Shown here piece by piece: positions 23,902 through 34,214 of a stretch of DNA of 64,000 bases. This DNA is from Chytriomyces cf. hyalinus JEL632. Its lineage: Eukaryota; Chytridiomycota; Chytridiomycetes; Chytridiales; Chytriomycetaceae. The notes beneath the pieces were generated by a model. It had not been told where the DNA came from and made no database searches. It worked only from the letters and a program-made list of their open reading frames with translations. Within the stretch, counting starts at the first letter, position 1, and every line of letters begins with the position of its first letter. The translations under genes were made by a program, and so were the position numbers. The stretch covers positions 806,001 through 870,000 of the forward strand of contig JAIWWG010000004.1 of the NCBI GenBank assembly GCA_025435555.1, written 5' to 3'.

Positions 23902-25358
23902 CTCCAAAAACTACAAAACATGGGTTTCATGGACACGCTCAACCTGGCACGTACCCAGGTCTACGTCATCTCATTCGTGTGCTTCTTGTGCCCGGGAATG
24001 TTCAACGCCTTGAACTCCCTCCCAACTGACGGTCCATCCGCCCAAGTCGTCAAGGACCAGCAGAACGCTGCCTTGTACCTGTGCTTTGCCGTCATGGGTC
24101 TCCTTGCCGGTGGTCTCAACAACATTCTTGGACCCCGTATTCTTGCTGCCATCGGTGGTACCGGTTACGCCGTGTACGCCGCTGCCCAGTACAATGTGTT
24201 CAAGTCCAAGGGTGCTGACGGTTCCATCCCAGACTCTGCCAACACCTTCTCCATCATCTCTGGTGCCTACATTGGTCTGTGTGCTGGTATGCTGTGGGCC
24301 GCCCAGGGTCAGATTTGCTTGACCTACCCAACCGAATCCCAGAAGGGAACCTTCTTTGCCACCTTCTGGGTCATCTTCAACATTGGTGCTCTGTTCGGAA
24401 ACTCCCTGTCGACGATCCTGTCATGGAACTCTGCCACTGGTCTTGCCATGAGCGATGCCATGTACCTCATCTTCATTGTGTTGATGGCGTGTGGATCCGT
24501 TGTTGCCTTCCTTATCCAGCCACCTGGCACCATCATCCGTGAGGACCAGACCCAGGTCGAGTCCCCACCCACCAACGTTGGCCGTGAATTTGTTGAGGTT
24601 CTCAAGCTCTTCACCAACCCAGCCATGCTCACCCTGGTATGTCTTTGTTTAATTCCGCCTTTATGAATTGAATGCTTACTCTACATCCTTTGTGTATGTA
24701 GCTCATTCCATGCATGGCCTCCAACTGGTTCTACACTTACCAATTCGGACCCTTCGGAGACTACTTCAGTGGACGTACCAACTCCCTCAAGGCCATCTTC
24801 TACTGGGGAGCTCAGGCTGCCGGAGCATGGGTTCTCGGAAACATGTACCTCGACAACACCAAGTACACCCGTACCACCCGTGCCTGGACCGGATTCTACC
24901 TGATTGCTGGATCCACCATTGTGTTCTTTGGAGGAGGTGCTGCGTTTGAGTACGCTGCGTCTGCACCAGGATTCCTCCCCATCGATGCCGGCAAGGAGAC
25001 TGGCCGTTTCATTGGACCCTTCTTGCTGTATGTGTGCTACGGTATCTACGACGCCTGGTTCCAGATCTACACCAACTACCTCATCGGAGCCATCTCCAAC
25101 GACTCCGAGACTCTCTCCCGTTACGCCGGATTCTACAAGGGAACCCAGTCTGCTGGAGGAGGTATCTCCTGGGCGCTCAACGGATTCGTGTTCACTGCCA
25201 AGAACGGAAACAAGCTTACTTCCACTGCTCAGTTCTGGGTGATGGTTGTTCCATGTCTCCTTTCGATCGCCTTCTTTGGAATCTACTGCAAGACTTTTGT
25301 CAAGGACTTTACCGACGAGTCTGCCGAGACTGGTGTCTCGGCCATGAAGGCCCACTGA
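23902..25358 (+). repeat. Right arm of the 1.45-kb inverted repeat (UNC93-like gene)
   Basis: Partner of the arm at 16929-18386, in opposite orientation and 5.5 kb away. The shared segment starts with the 18-nt leader CCAAAAACTACAAAACAT just before the ATG and ends at the stop codon. Confidence 0.85.
23920..25358 (+). CDS. UNC93-like (DUF895) membrane transporter, copy 2
   Basis: Exons 23920-24636 and 24702-25358 with a 65-nt intron; 457 residues, identical in sequence to copy 1. All nine coding differences between the copies are synonymous, and the stop codon also differs. Differences are concentrated in exon 2 and the intron, with only one in exon 1. The promoter region (23659-23919) and 3' flank are unrelated to those of copy 1, so the two may be expressed under different conditions while making the same transporter. 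It is transcribed away from the SHPRH-like gene and towards the threonine deaminase gene, which starts 106 bp past the stop. Confidence 0.88.
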
Positions 25359-25389
25359 GAAATCAGCCAATCCATTTAGAAGTGATTTG

Positions 25390-25399
25390 AATAAATAAA
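25390..25399 (+). terminator. Overlapping poly(A) signals of UNC93 copy 2
   Basis: Two overlapping AATAAA hexamers (25390-25395 and 25394-25399), about 32-41 nt past the stop and 66 nt before the next gene's ATG. Confidence 0.6.
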
Positions 25400-25464
25400 A
25401 TGCTCAGTTTCTTGTAAATCCATTGTGCATCTGATCTTTGTTCCCCACAAACTAAAACCGAAGA

Positions 25465-27573
25465 ATGGCTGGCGCGCGTGAATCTGTCACGACTGTTCTG
25501 AGTCGAGCGAATCAGTTTGTTTCATCGCAAACAAATCTTTTTGAATGGCCAGAGCCGAGTATTCCCGCGCCTGCGCCGATGGAAGACACCCCGGAACTTG
25601 ACTAGTCAGTCGTCTGAGGATAGCGTTGCAAATGCTTACATGCTAAAACCTGCTGTAGTTTGCAGATGATTCTGAATGCCCGCGTTTACGATGTTGCCTC
25701 GGAAACCCCGTTACAGCTTGCGAGTAAGCTGTCGGCAAAAGTGGGCAACAAGATTTTCCTCAAACGGGAGGACATGCAGCCCATTTTTTCCTTCAAAATT
25801 CGAGGTGCCTACAATCGAATGTACCATTTATCAAAAGATGAGAAAAATACTGGCGTTATTTGCGCGTCTGCCGGGAACCAGTTGAGATACACTTCTGTGA
25901 CCCCACCGATATTCCAGGAACTAACGCTGAAACGTTGGGCAGTGCGCAAGGAGTGGCTCTTGCGGCCAAGAAGCTGGGCATCCGTGCGACGATTGTTATG
26001 CCGAAACACGCGCCGGAAATCAAAGTGGAAAATGTTCGGCGACTTGGAGCAGAAGTGGTTTTGCATGGGTCAGACTTTGATGAAGCGAAGAGGGAATGCG
26101 CGAGACTGCGAGAGGACAGGAATCTGATTTACGTTCCTCCTTTTGATGGTACGTGTTGGAAAAGGATGAGGTGGGATCTATGTTTGTGTTTTAATGACTG
26201 ATTTCCTTCAAAGATCCGTTGGTGATTGCGGGCCAAGGAACAATTGGCGTTGAAATCTTGCGCCAAATCAAACAAGACCGGCTCGATGCAATTTTTGTGT
26301 GCTGTGGCGGCGGTGGGATGCTGGCAGGGATCGCCACGTTTGTAAAGCGGATCCGTCCGGAAGTCAGGATCATTGGTGTTAACGCGGCCGATTCAGACAG
26401 CATGTTCCAGTCTCTGCATCAAGGAGCGCCTGTTGAGATTCCGCAGGTACATGCAACCTTTTGTATTGGGTTGTTTGCTTGCTTATGACTCGTTTTTGAA
26501 TTTGCAGGCAGGGCTGTTTGCGGATGGTACAAGCGTACGGCTCGTGGGAGCAGAGAATTACCGACTGTGCCGTTCTTTTGTGGATGACTTTGTGCTCGTG
26601 TCCACGGACGAAGTGTGTGCTGCAATCAAGGACACGTTTGATGGTACACATGCGTCCCCGTTCCCAGATGTATCAACCGAAGGTTTCATGCTTCCTAACT
26701 CCATTTTTATTCTTTCAAGACACTCGATCAATTATTGAACCGGCGGGAGCGTTGGCGGTTGCAGGCATCAAGAAGTTTCTGTCCAAGAACCCACACTTCA
26801 GGGATGCCGTGTTTGTCGGAGTTGTTTCAGGGGCAAACATGAACTTTGATCGACTGCGTTTTGTTGCGGAACGAGCACGGCTTGGTGACGGGAGAGAGGC
26901 GCTGATATCAGTGAAAATTCCGGAGCGGCCTGGAAGGTAAACAGCAAGCACAACAACACGTTACTGGCCTTACAAATTCAAATCGTTTTTTTTTTTTTCA
27001 AACATTGCAGTTTCTTAGAACTGTACGGTGCCATCGACCCCAGACCCGTGACAGAGTTTTCGTACCGGTACAGTGACGCAAACACGGCGCGTATTTTCGT
27101 TGCCGTTGAAGTATCGGACCTGGAAAACGATGTTAATGAATTGCTCGAAAAACTGAGCGAACGAGGAATGGAGGCCCGTGATGTCTCGCATGATGAAATG
27201 GCCAAAACGCATTTGCGGGTGAGCTTTCTTCTCGTTTGGTGATAATACTCCACCAAATGGAAACTCAACAGCATCGTTCAATTATCAGTACCTGGCTGGC
27301 GGCAGATCATCAACAGTGAAAAACGAAGTCCTATACAGATTTCAATTCCCAGAACGACCCGGAGCCCTGAAAAAGTTTCTAAACCATTTAGAAGGAAAAT
27401 GGAACGTGTCGCTGTTTCACTACAGAAACCACGGGGCGGACATTGCGCGAGTGCTGGTTGGACTTGAAGTTCTTGAAGCTGAGCGTTCGGATTTTGGCGC
27501 GTTTCTTGATGTGCTTGGGTATTCGTTTGTGAATGAGACGGAGAACCCGGTTTATACAGAGTTTCTGCATTAA
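25465..27573 (+). CDS. ILV1: Threonine deaminase (threonine ammonia-lyase, ILV1-type)
   Basis: Eight exons: 25465-25604, 25659-25880, 25943-26148, 26214-26446, 26508-26643, 26720-26936, 27011-27218, 27289-27573; 548 residues. This PLP enzyme converts threonine to 2-oxobutanoate and ammonia, the first step of isoleucine synthesis, in mitochondria. Seen: [10 protein letters not shown] with the PLP Lys (~residue 100), ASAGNHAQGVAL, the phosphate-binding CGGGGMLAG loop, VGLF-like [10 protein letters not shown] and [10 protein letters not shown]. Two C-terminal ACT-like units follow ([15 protein letters not shown] and [17 protein letters not shown]), the region through which isoleucine and valine control the enzyme. 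The N-terminus is Arg/Ser-rich with few acidic residues, compatible with a mitochondrial targeting peptide. One donor is GTTGAG and two acceptors end in AAG; all are backed by conserved protein sequence. Confidence 0.95.
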
Positions 27574-27899
27574 TTTTTAGTGTTTTATTTTTAAAACTAT
27601 GCGCTTTGCACCTTTGTCCTTCTTCCTCTTCTTCCTTTATTTATTTATTTTTTTTTTTAAGAACCTTTTTTTCCCTCCTCCATAAGTAGGTGCGACGAGG
27701 CATATGCAATTTCCGCCAAACCGCTCCGTTTCTCCGTCTTCTTGCTAAAAAAGATATTAATAAAGGATTTTTGCTGTGGCTCAGAAGGTATCGCCCCACC
27801 TTCCGTTTGGCGTCGATTTCCAAAAATGCAACTGCCACAAAAAACAGAGTCTACCAGAGTGTAAAGAGACATTAGAGCAGGGAAAGACACGGTCAGAGT
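27574..27899. other. Intergenic, T-rich
   Basis: 326 bp after the threonine deaminase stop, with T-rich tracts (27644-27658) that may serve its 3' end. No gene seen. Confidence 0.4.
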
Positions 27900-29701
27900 T
27901 TAAAAAGAGATACGAACCTCATTGTACGGACCACCAGCAGAGGTGATGATTTTTTTGGCCATGCGAGGAATAAAAAACCAGCAAGAAAGCAGCTCTACAG
28001 GACTACCGATGGACGGGAGAATGATTCCACCGTCTTCATTCGCCATATTTTCGGGCTGACAGAAGTACGAGACCCACTTCTCCGCTTCCTGTGCAGTAGT
28101 CTTATTTGAAATCGTCTGCACTGCTCGTGTTCGTGCTGGTGGTGGTGTGAATGCCGATGTACGTTCGGGTATAGGTGCGCCTGCCGGTGCTACTGCCGGT
28201 GCTGGAGGACGTGCTCGAGTTCGTGTTTGTGCTGGTGCTGCTGGTAATGCTTCTGCTGAAACTGCGACTGCTGATACTGCGACTGCTGATACTGCGACTG
28301 CTGATACTGCGACTGGAGGTACTGCGTCTGCGGCAATTTCTTTGGTGCTGCCTCTGGTGCAGGTGTCGATGGGATCACGGCTTCCTTTAAACAAGAATTT
28401 GATTGACACTGTGCACTCATATGAACTTCCATGGAACCAGAAACAGCCGCTGTTTTTGATTGCTCAGCAATTCCGTTGAAGAAGCGTACTTTTGAGGCCA
28501 CCCATCCGCTGATGCGCGAGTTCACATTCTTGGCCGTCACTGTGTGGTTTATCTTAACGGGCGACGCGCAGTGCGTATCTACGGGGGTCTCCATGATTGT
28601 TTCTAAGGCGGTTTGCGAGGCTGGCTCCACGGATGTCTCTGCAGGGGTCTCCACGGTTGTTTCTACGACGGTCCCTGCGGTAGAATCTGCTGGTGGCTCA
28701 GAAAACGGTACTGCGGCTAGCTCTGCGGCTGGCTCTGTAGTACTGGACGAGGAAGAGGCGATTTTGACCTCGAGATCACGGCACATCTTGATGTAGTTTG
28801 GAATGTTCTTTACGATGGCTTTCTCGGCCATGGCGGTGAAATTGGACACTGCGAGGCTGGACTTGCTTTTGTGGGCACATCTTGCTAAGGCCCAGCCGAT
28901 GAATTTTCGAGTTGCCGTCGGTGGATACTGCAACGTTGACAAAGCAGTCAAACCATAAGGTCTCGGCCTCGAGATCAGAACACATTTGAATGAAGTCTGG
29001 GATATTCTTCAAAACAGCTTTGTGGGCCATCCCATTGAAGTTGGTTAATGCAAGGCTGGACTTTCTCAACCGACTCGAGCAATTCTTCGCGCATTTTTGA
29101 GTCCTTGACATAAACCAATCGAGGCTGTATTCGATTACCGGCTTCGACACAAAAGATATCTTGACCAGAGCACAAGAAGGCGTGCGGTGGCATGTCTGAT
29201 GCCACCAGGCTGTCGAGATATGACCGGCTCATGTCAGATTTTGATGTGATAGTGGAAATTTTAAATTGTCCACCTGGGAACTCAAGCGTCTTAAGGCACA
29301 GTTTGTTCAAACCCAGTTGGTGAATTTTAGAACCGCCGTCCCTGGTAACTTTAACGCTGACAATACAGTCAAACCATGGGCACTTGGAATCCATGTCGGG
29401 GCACAACTGGATGCAGTCTGGGATATTTTATAGCCTGTTTTGCCATGCCATTAAAGTTGATGACAGCCACGTTAGTCTTAATTTCTTCAATCGACTGGAG
29501 CAGTTGGTCGCGAATGCTGGAGTCTTTCATGTTCACCAGGTATGGACGGAGGGTGCTTGTGTTAAGGTTCTGAAGCAAGATGTTAACGGTTGTGTTGTCT
29601 GAGATGCAGAAGATGGCCACACACCATACCTTCATCAAAAGAACGAGTCCTCTGGTTCCGGACATTGGGGTTCGCAGGTCGCGTTTCCCAAACTTACACA
29701 T
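27900..29701 (-). pseudogene. Decayed locus made of repeated protein modules
   Basis: On the minus strand, coding-like sequence is spread over different frames. Three related modules can be read: around 29.5 kb (NFNGMAKQAI...), 29.05 kb (NFNGMAHKAVLKNIPDFIQM) and 28.85 kb (NFTAMAEKAIVKNIPNYIKM), each followed by a C/D/E stretch. The first two continue into WFDCIVSVKVTRDGGSKIHQ- or WFDCFVNVAVSTDGNSKIHR-like sequence. Between modules the frame shifts at places where the DNA repeats themselves are co-linear and differ by about 5 nt, so introns do not explain it. After the third module come Val/Thr/Glu-rich repeats and a Gln/Ser/Tyr minisatellite. The module family is not recognised. This looks like a broken paralogue of a multi-module host gene rather than a mobile element; no transposase or polymerase sequence is present. 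Confidence 0.55.
28251..28325 (-). repeat. 15-nt minisatellite encoding QQSQY-type repeats
   Basis: Three exact head-to-tail copies of a 15-nt unit (plus strand gactgctgatactgc) at 28266-28310, with one degenerate unit on each side. In the minus frame that is open it reads as Gln-Ser-Gln-Tyr-Gln repeats. Confidence 0.85.
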
Positions 29702-30364
29702 CTAGCTTGTGCGGTTAGGGAGTTTCAGTAGTGGTAAGAGGGGGTAGAGAAGGCAAAGGGAGAGGGCGAGGTATATAAACGCACTCACAGGCAAGGGGAA
29801 GAGCAAGTTGGTGGGTGTAGATGGGGGTGGAGAGATCACCTTTTTGTGACAATTTCGTGCTGTGAAGACTAGCTGAAGGTTCTTTGAAGCTTCATCCATG
29901 TGGGTGGGTCCCATCCCAGTCCCAACTTCCGTCATTCGCATTGAAAGACGTGGAGGCGCGGTTTGGCGACATGAGTATGAGCAGGTTCAACTGGAGGTTT
30001 GTCGACCAGACAGAAGTTTGGCGTGATGGCGCAGGACTTGGGTGCTTGGCTGTGATCGGGGGTGGTTTTGGTTGGTGCGTTGTGGGGCGCGGAAGAAGGG
30101 GTGCGAGTGTGAAGAGGACGAGCCACTGGATCAGAATACTTCAGGGGAGACTTACTTCATTTGTTTGTTTGTTTGTTTTTCCGTTTAAAACTGAGAATTG
30201 TCAGGATTTATTTTTATAAATTACTGTTATATTTTATTTAAGATAAAACCGTAAACACGATGTGTGTCTAAGCACATGATTTTTTGTTTTGAGTGTGTTG
30301 CATCTCTAAAATGCCGACGTTCGCATTCGAGAGCGCTGTTTGTGTTTGAGTTGTTCATAGATGC
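29702..30364. other. Intergenic with TATA-like element and TTTG microsatellite
   Basis: 663 bp between the decayed locus and the cyclin gene's 3' end. TATATAAA (29772-29779) reads as a TATA box on the plus strand and nearly so on the minus strand, where it would sit 70 nt before the decayed locus. A (TTTG)4-like run lies at about 30157-30176. Open frames on both strands lack recognisable domains. Confidence 0.4.
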
Positions 30365-31346
30365 TCAGAGCGGGACAGACGGAGACACGGACGGCGTCAC
30401 GAGCTTCTTTCCCTGCGCAGAGAGCGCGTACGGCTGGAAGCGAGAAGCGTGGGCCATCATCGACAGCGGCAGCGGCGACGGCGTGACGGGTGATGGCAGG
30501 AACCCTTGCGACAGGCCAGGGCAAGGTTTAGTGGAAAAGTCGGGAGGCGAGTGCGGCTCAAACGAAGTGGCAGAGTCCGATCTTTGTGGGTGCTGTAGTG
30601 AGTTGAACAGCATTCCCTTGATCTTGGAGTCTTGCGTGTTGATTGCGTTGAGGACTTGGTTGTGATCAACCTCGTGGCAGTGAAGGTCAAAGTCAATGAT
30701 GGACAAGAACTGGCGCTCCATTAGGTTGATTTCAGATGCTGGGAAGAGTCCCTCGCTGAAGGACACCCAGCTGCGGTTCTTGTAAGTCTTGTCGTTGATG
30801 TATTTCGCAGATAGAATTAGAGCGGCGAGAAACAACCGGTGGCACGAACATGGAAGCCCTGCACAAGAAAGAGGAATAGAGGAGGTAAGAACAGGTTCCG
30901 TATGCCGAATGAAGCAATTGCAAGTTACCACGGGCGCTTTTGGGCAGCTTCCGTCGAATGCGCTCGAGATAAGCCACCGCCACCGAGACTGCATTCGGAC
31001 CCACTTTCGATCTTGCCACGACAGAGCCAACAAACTGAGCTAGAGGCGGCAGTTGGGATGAGAGCGGAGCAGGCGGGACTGTGATGACTGTGGCTGCAGC
31101 GTTGATGGCAACAGCCAGAACGGCGGGTGAGACCTGGCCGGAGTGTAAGGTGGTGGTGGTTGATGGATGCGTGTATGTCTGTTGATGCGCCATTGGATGC
31201 CAATGTAGTGGATGTATTTGAATTTGGTGTTGCGGTTGCAGGTGTCGTTGTTGGCGTTGTATGTTTTCGTAGTTCGCAGGTGACTGTTTAAGTAGTTCGT
31301 TGCAAAGAAGCAGACACAAAAATGTATTCATAATGAAAAATTGCAT
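30365..31346 (-). CDS. PCL-type (Pho85-family) cyclin
   Basis: Two exons: 31346-30929 and 30858-30365, 303 residues. Residues 1-~85 are Gln/His/Thr-rich and probably disordered. The cyclin box runs from about residue 100 to 210: VAVAYLERIRRKLPKSARGL, then CHRLFLAALILSAKYINDKT, YKNRSWVSFSEG and INLMERQFLSIIDFDLH. This is the signature of the PCL1/PCL2/CLG1-like cyclins that partner the Pho85/CDK5-type kinase in fungi, controlling nutrient signalling, polarity and cell-cycle entry. The C-terminal ~80 residues are Ser/Pro-rich with several SP and TP sites, possible phosphorylation targets. The intron (GTAACT..GTGCAG) falls inside the cyclin box and its removal restores ARGLPCSCHRLFLAAL. A second in-frame Met lies five residues later. 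Confidence 0.85.
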
Positions 31347-32261
31347 CCTGGGCCCATCACATATTGATTAAAAAGCCACCCTTTGTGTGACCCTTAAACA
31401 AACCCTACATTTGTGTAACATCAAATTTGTCTGTTTAAATTCTGTTTCTGTCTTTGTTTAACAAAGCAGTTTCTTGTGAGTTACGGTTACTGCCTGCATG
31501 CATGCATGCGTGACACTGGGGAGTCTGCTTGCATTCTCTCGTGGCTCCATCCGCTCTTTACGCGTCTGCAGACCGTGTGTTATTTGCGAGTGTCGGGGTA
31601 ATTTGCGCAGAAATAGATTGGTGCACGCTCGCTCTTATTTATGCCACCGGGCTCTATGCCACCCACTGAGAGTGCGGTTACTGCATATCACACCCGGTTG
31701 TGCCACTGCGTAACATGCAGCTATCCTCGTGTCGTCCTTGGTGCCTGACACCTCACTTCGCAACCTCCGTTCATGAACCATTCCAAGCCACGGATACACA
31801 AGCAGCCATTTCTGAACAATGCTTTACTGCATGCAAGTAGTCATAGTGATTCCAGACCAGTTTACTCCCTGGCCTACCCAGTGTCGATGAAGGCGGCGAC
31901 TTTCTTCGTAAACGTGCGTTTTCATATTGTCAACCAGGATGGCAGCGACTCTCTTCTGCGCAGTCTTGAACATCCCGCGGCCTATATTCTGCGGCTATAC
32001 TTTGCATAGTCAGGCTGGACAAGAGTACCGTGGAGGCGTGTGTGTTATTCCTCAACCATCACAGGGAACCCTCGGCGGCAGGCTGCATCAGCTCAGGAAT
32101 TGACGCCGGAGACATGCCACAGCTTTCCCGCAGCTCTCCAACTGCCCATATCACTTCCCAGCAGCCCATCTGTACAGCACTGACCATCTGAGCTGAGTTG
32201 GGGTCAGAGATGGTAAATAAGGTTAAAAACATAAAAAAAGGCAAAAAGCCGTTCGTTGGAA
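31347..32261. other. Divergent intergenic region, cyclin / eIF3e
   Basis: 915 bp holding both promoters. It contains a TGCATGCATGCATGCG run near 31495-31509, which may be a regulatory or simple repeat. Short open frames have no recognisable content; no tRNA-like structure was found. Confidence 0.4.
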
Positions 32262-33987
32262 ATGGATTTGACCAACAAGATTGCAACGCTGCTTGACCGG
32301 CACATGGTGCTGCCCCTGTTGGACTTCCTTTCCAAGAAAGAGGTGCGCGAAGCCATATTCTGAGAGAGTACCTGCGCACCGCCTGACGCCCAATCCCTCT
32401 CAATTTTATCACCAGGTCTACCCAGAAAAGGATCTGCTCAAAGCGAAATACGAACTCCTCAAAACTACAAACATGATCGACTTTGCAAACTCAATCCATC
32501 AGCAGCTCAACTCGACGGAGGACAACTCGCCTGGTACGCTCCATGTTTTTTTTTTTTTTTTTTTTTTTTTTCGAACGAGAAATTTGTAACAAGGCGCTGC
32601 ACCACCTTTCAGAATTCGAAGCCAAGAGACCCCAAGTTCTTGCCACGTACGAAAAGCTTCAAACTGCATCTGCGAAAGTGATCACCATCCTCCAGGACCC
32701 ATCTGTATTGGCCGTGTTGAAACAGGAAAAGAACGTGTTGCGCTCGTTTTTGGAGAAAAAGTTTAAATTCACGAATGCAATGGTGGACACGTTGTTTGAC
32801 TTTGCGCAATGCGAGTTTCAAATTGGGAGCTATCAGGGCGCAGCAGACATGCTCTTCCATTTTCGAATTTTGGTGAGAGTATTCTAATTGCCATGTCCCA
32901 CGCTGCGCATTCTTTAACAACAAATGAACGTGACCGACTATTCTTCTATTGCCAGTCTACGGACGTTGAAAAAAACACGAATGCGCTGTGGGGAAAACTG
33001 GCCTGCGAAATCCTGCTCCAAAAATGGGACATTGCCCTCGAAGAACTCATGAAACTCAAGGAAATCATTGACAACCCACCTTCATCCACGGCAGCAGCAG
33101 TCCCCAACAACACGCAACAGCTTATCCAACGCAGCTACTTTATTGCTTGGTCCCTGTTTGTCTTTTTCAATCACCCAAAGGGCCGCGATGCTCTCATTGA
33201 AACATTCATGCAGCCAGCGTACATTAGCGCCATCCAAACGACATGTCCATGGGCACTGCGATACTTGACAGCTTGCATTGTTACAACGAAAAATCGTCGC
33301 AAGAATACTTTACTCAAAGAGCTGGTGCGACTTGTTGCAAGCGAACGCGAACTCAACTCAATCCACAACGGCGAAGCCCAACAGCAACAGCAACAACAAC
33401 AACAACAACAAGATCCATTGACTGGGTTCATTTACACGCTTTACACCGAGTACAACTTTAGCGAAGCGCACAAGAGCCTTGCACAATGCGTGCCTGTGCT
33501 TGAGAAGGACTTTTTCTTGGAAACGATGAAGGATGAGTTTTGCGAGACTGCACGTACGATGGTGTTTGAGAGTTATGTCAAGGTTTACAGGGAGATTGAT
33601 ATTGGCGTTTTGAGTGCCACGCTTGGATTGAGTCGTGATGAAGGCGAGAAATGGGTTGTTGATTTGGTTCGAGGTGTGCGAATGGATGCCAAAATTGACA
33701 GTGAAAATGTGAGCCTTTTTGTATTATTTTTCATCGCGCCGTTCTCAATGTCTTTTTTTTTTTTTCTATTCTCGTTTCAACAGAACACTGTCATTATGGG
33801 TGCCCAATACACTTCCGTCTTTCAAAATGTGATTGAGCGCACACGGAATCTGACGTTCCGTACAAACCTGCTTGCCTCCAACATTGAAAAACGTGAAGTT
33901 GAATTGGCAAGTCGCCGTGCTGGCGTAACTGGAGTGGACGGCAAAAAGGAGTCCAAAAAGGGAGGCAACTCTCGCTTCAACAAGTAA
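32262..33987 (+). CDS. Eukaryotic translation initiation factor 3 subunit E (eIF3e/INT6)
   Basis: Five exons: 32262-32342, 32416-32533, 32613-32872, 32956-33708, 33784-33987; 471 residues. eIF3e is a PCI-domain subunit of the eIF3 complex, which loads mRNA on the 40S ribosome. The start MDLTNKIATLLDRHMVLPLL is the conserved eIF3e N-terminus (helix followed by FLSKKEVY). The PCI/winged-helix part lies near residues 290-410 (ESYVKVYREIDIGVLSATLG), and VYREIDIGVL plus FRTNLLASNIEKRE are family landmarks. A run of 11 Gln (33379-33411) inserted at a variable loop is not part of the usual family. The tail is Lys-rich. The second intron contains a T26 tract (32546-32571). Confidence 0.95.
33379..33411 (+). 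repeat. CAA/CAG repeat coding for 11 Gln in eIF3e
   Basis: Eleven consecutive CAA or CAG codons, mostly CAA, inside exon 4 of eIF3e. Likely to vary in length between strains. Confidence 0.9.
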
Positions 33988-34092
33988 AAAAAAAAATGTA
34001 CAAACGCGTGCACGGGTTGCTTTTCTTTTCTTTTTTATGTTTTTGATGATAAGTGAAGTGGGGGATTTTATGAAGTGTGATGGGGTTCGCGA

Positions 34093-34098
34093 AATAAA
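34093..34098 (+). terminator. Poly(A) signal of eIF3e
   Basis: AATAAA 106 nt past the eIF3e stop, in the 227-bp convergent gap shared with the adenylyl cyclase gene. Confidence 0.5.
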
Positions 34099-34152
34099 TA
34101 TGCCCAATTGACTGCGAAAACAGCATGCGCTAATGAGAGCTATTGTGAATAG

Positions 34153-34158
34153 TTTATT
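34153..34158 (-). terminator. Poly(A) signal of the adenylyl cyclase gene
   Basis: AATAAA on the minus strand, 57 nt past the stop at 34215. The two convergent transcripts would overlap by a few tens of bases. Confidence 0.5.
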
Positions 34159-34214
34159 TATTCCAATGTACAAGTGTGTGTGATCATCATTTTGAAGGGA
34201 AAAAAAAAAAAAAG

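Noticed and set aside
16929-25358. Inverted 1.45-kb arms as ends of a mobile element
   Set aside because: Arms coincide with a complete host transporter gene and stop at its coding limits. There is no transposase, target duplication or terminal motif.
24681-25370. 229-codon open frame antisense to UNC93 copy 2
   Set aside because: Product of the strong codon bias of the sense gene; rich in Gly/Ser/Glu with no family resemblance, and broken in copy 1.
29884-30219. 111-codon open frame on the plus strand downstream of a TATATAAA
   Set aside because: No ATG-backed start at its beginning, no domain, low-complexity C-terminus. The TATA-like element may instead belong to the decayed minus-strand locus.
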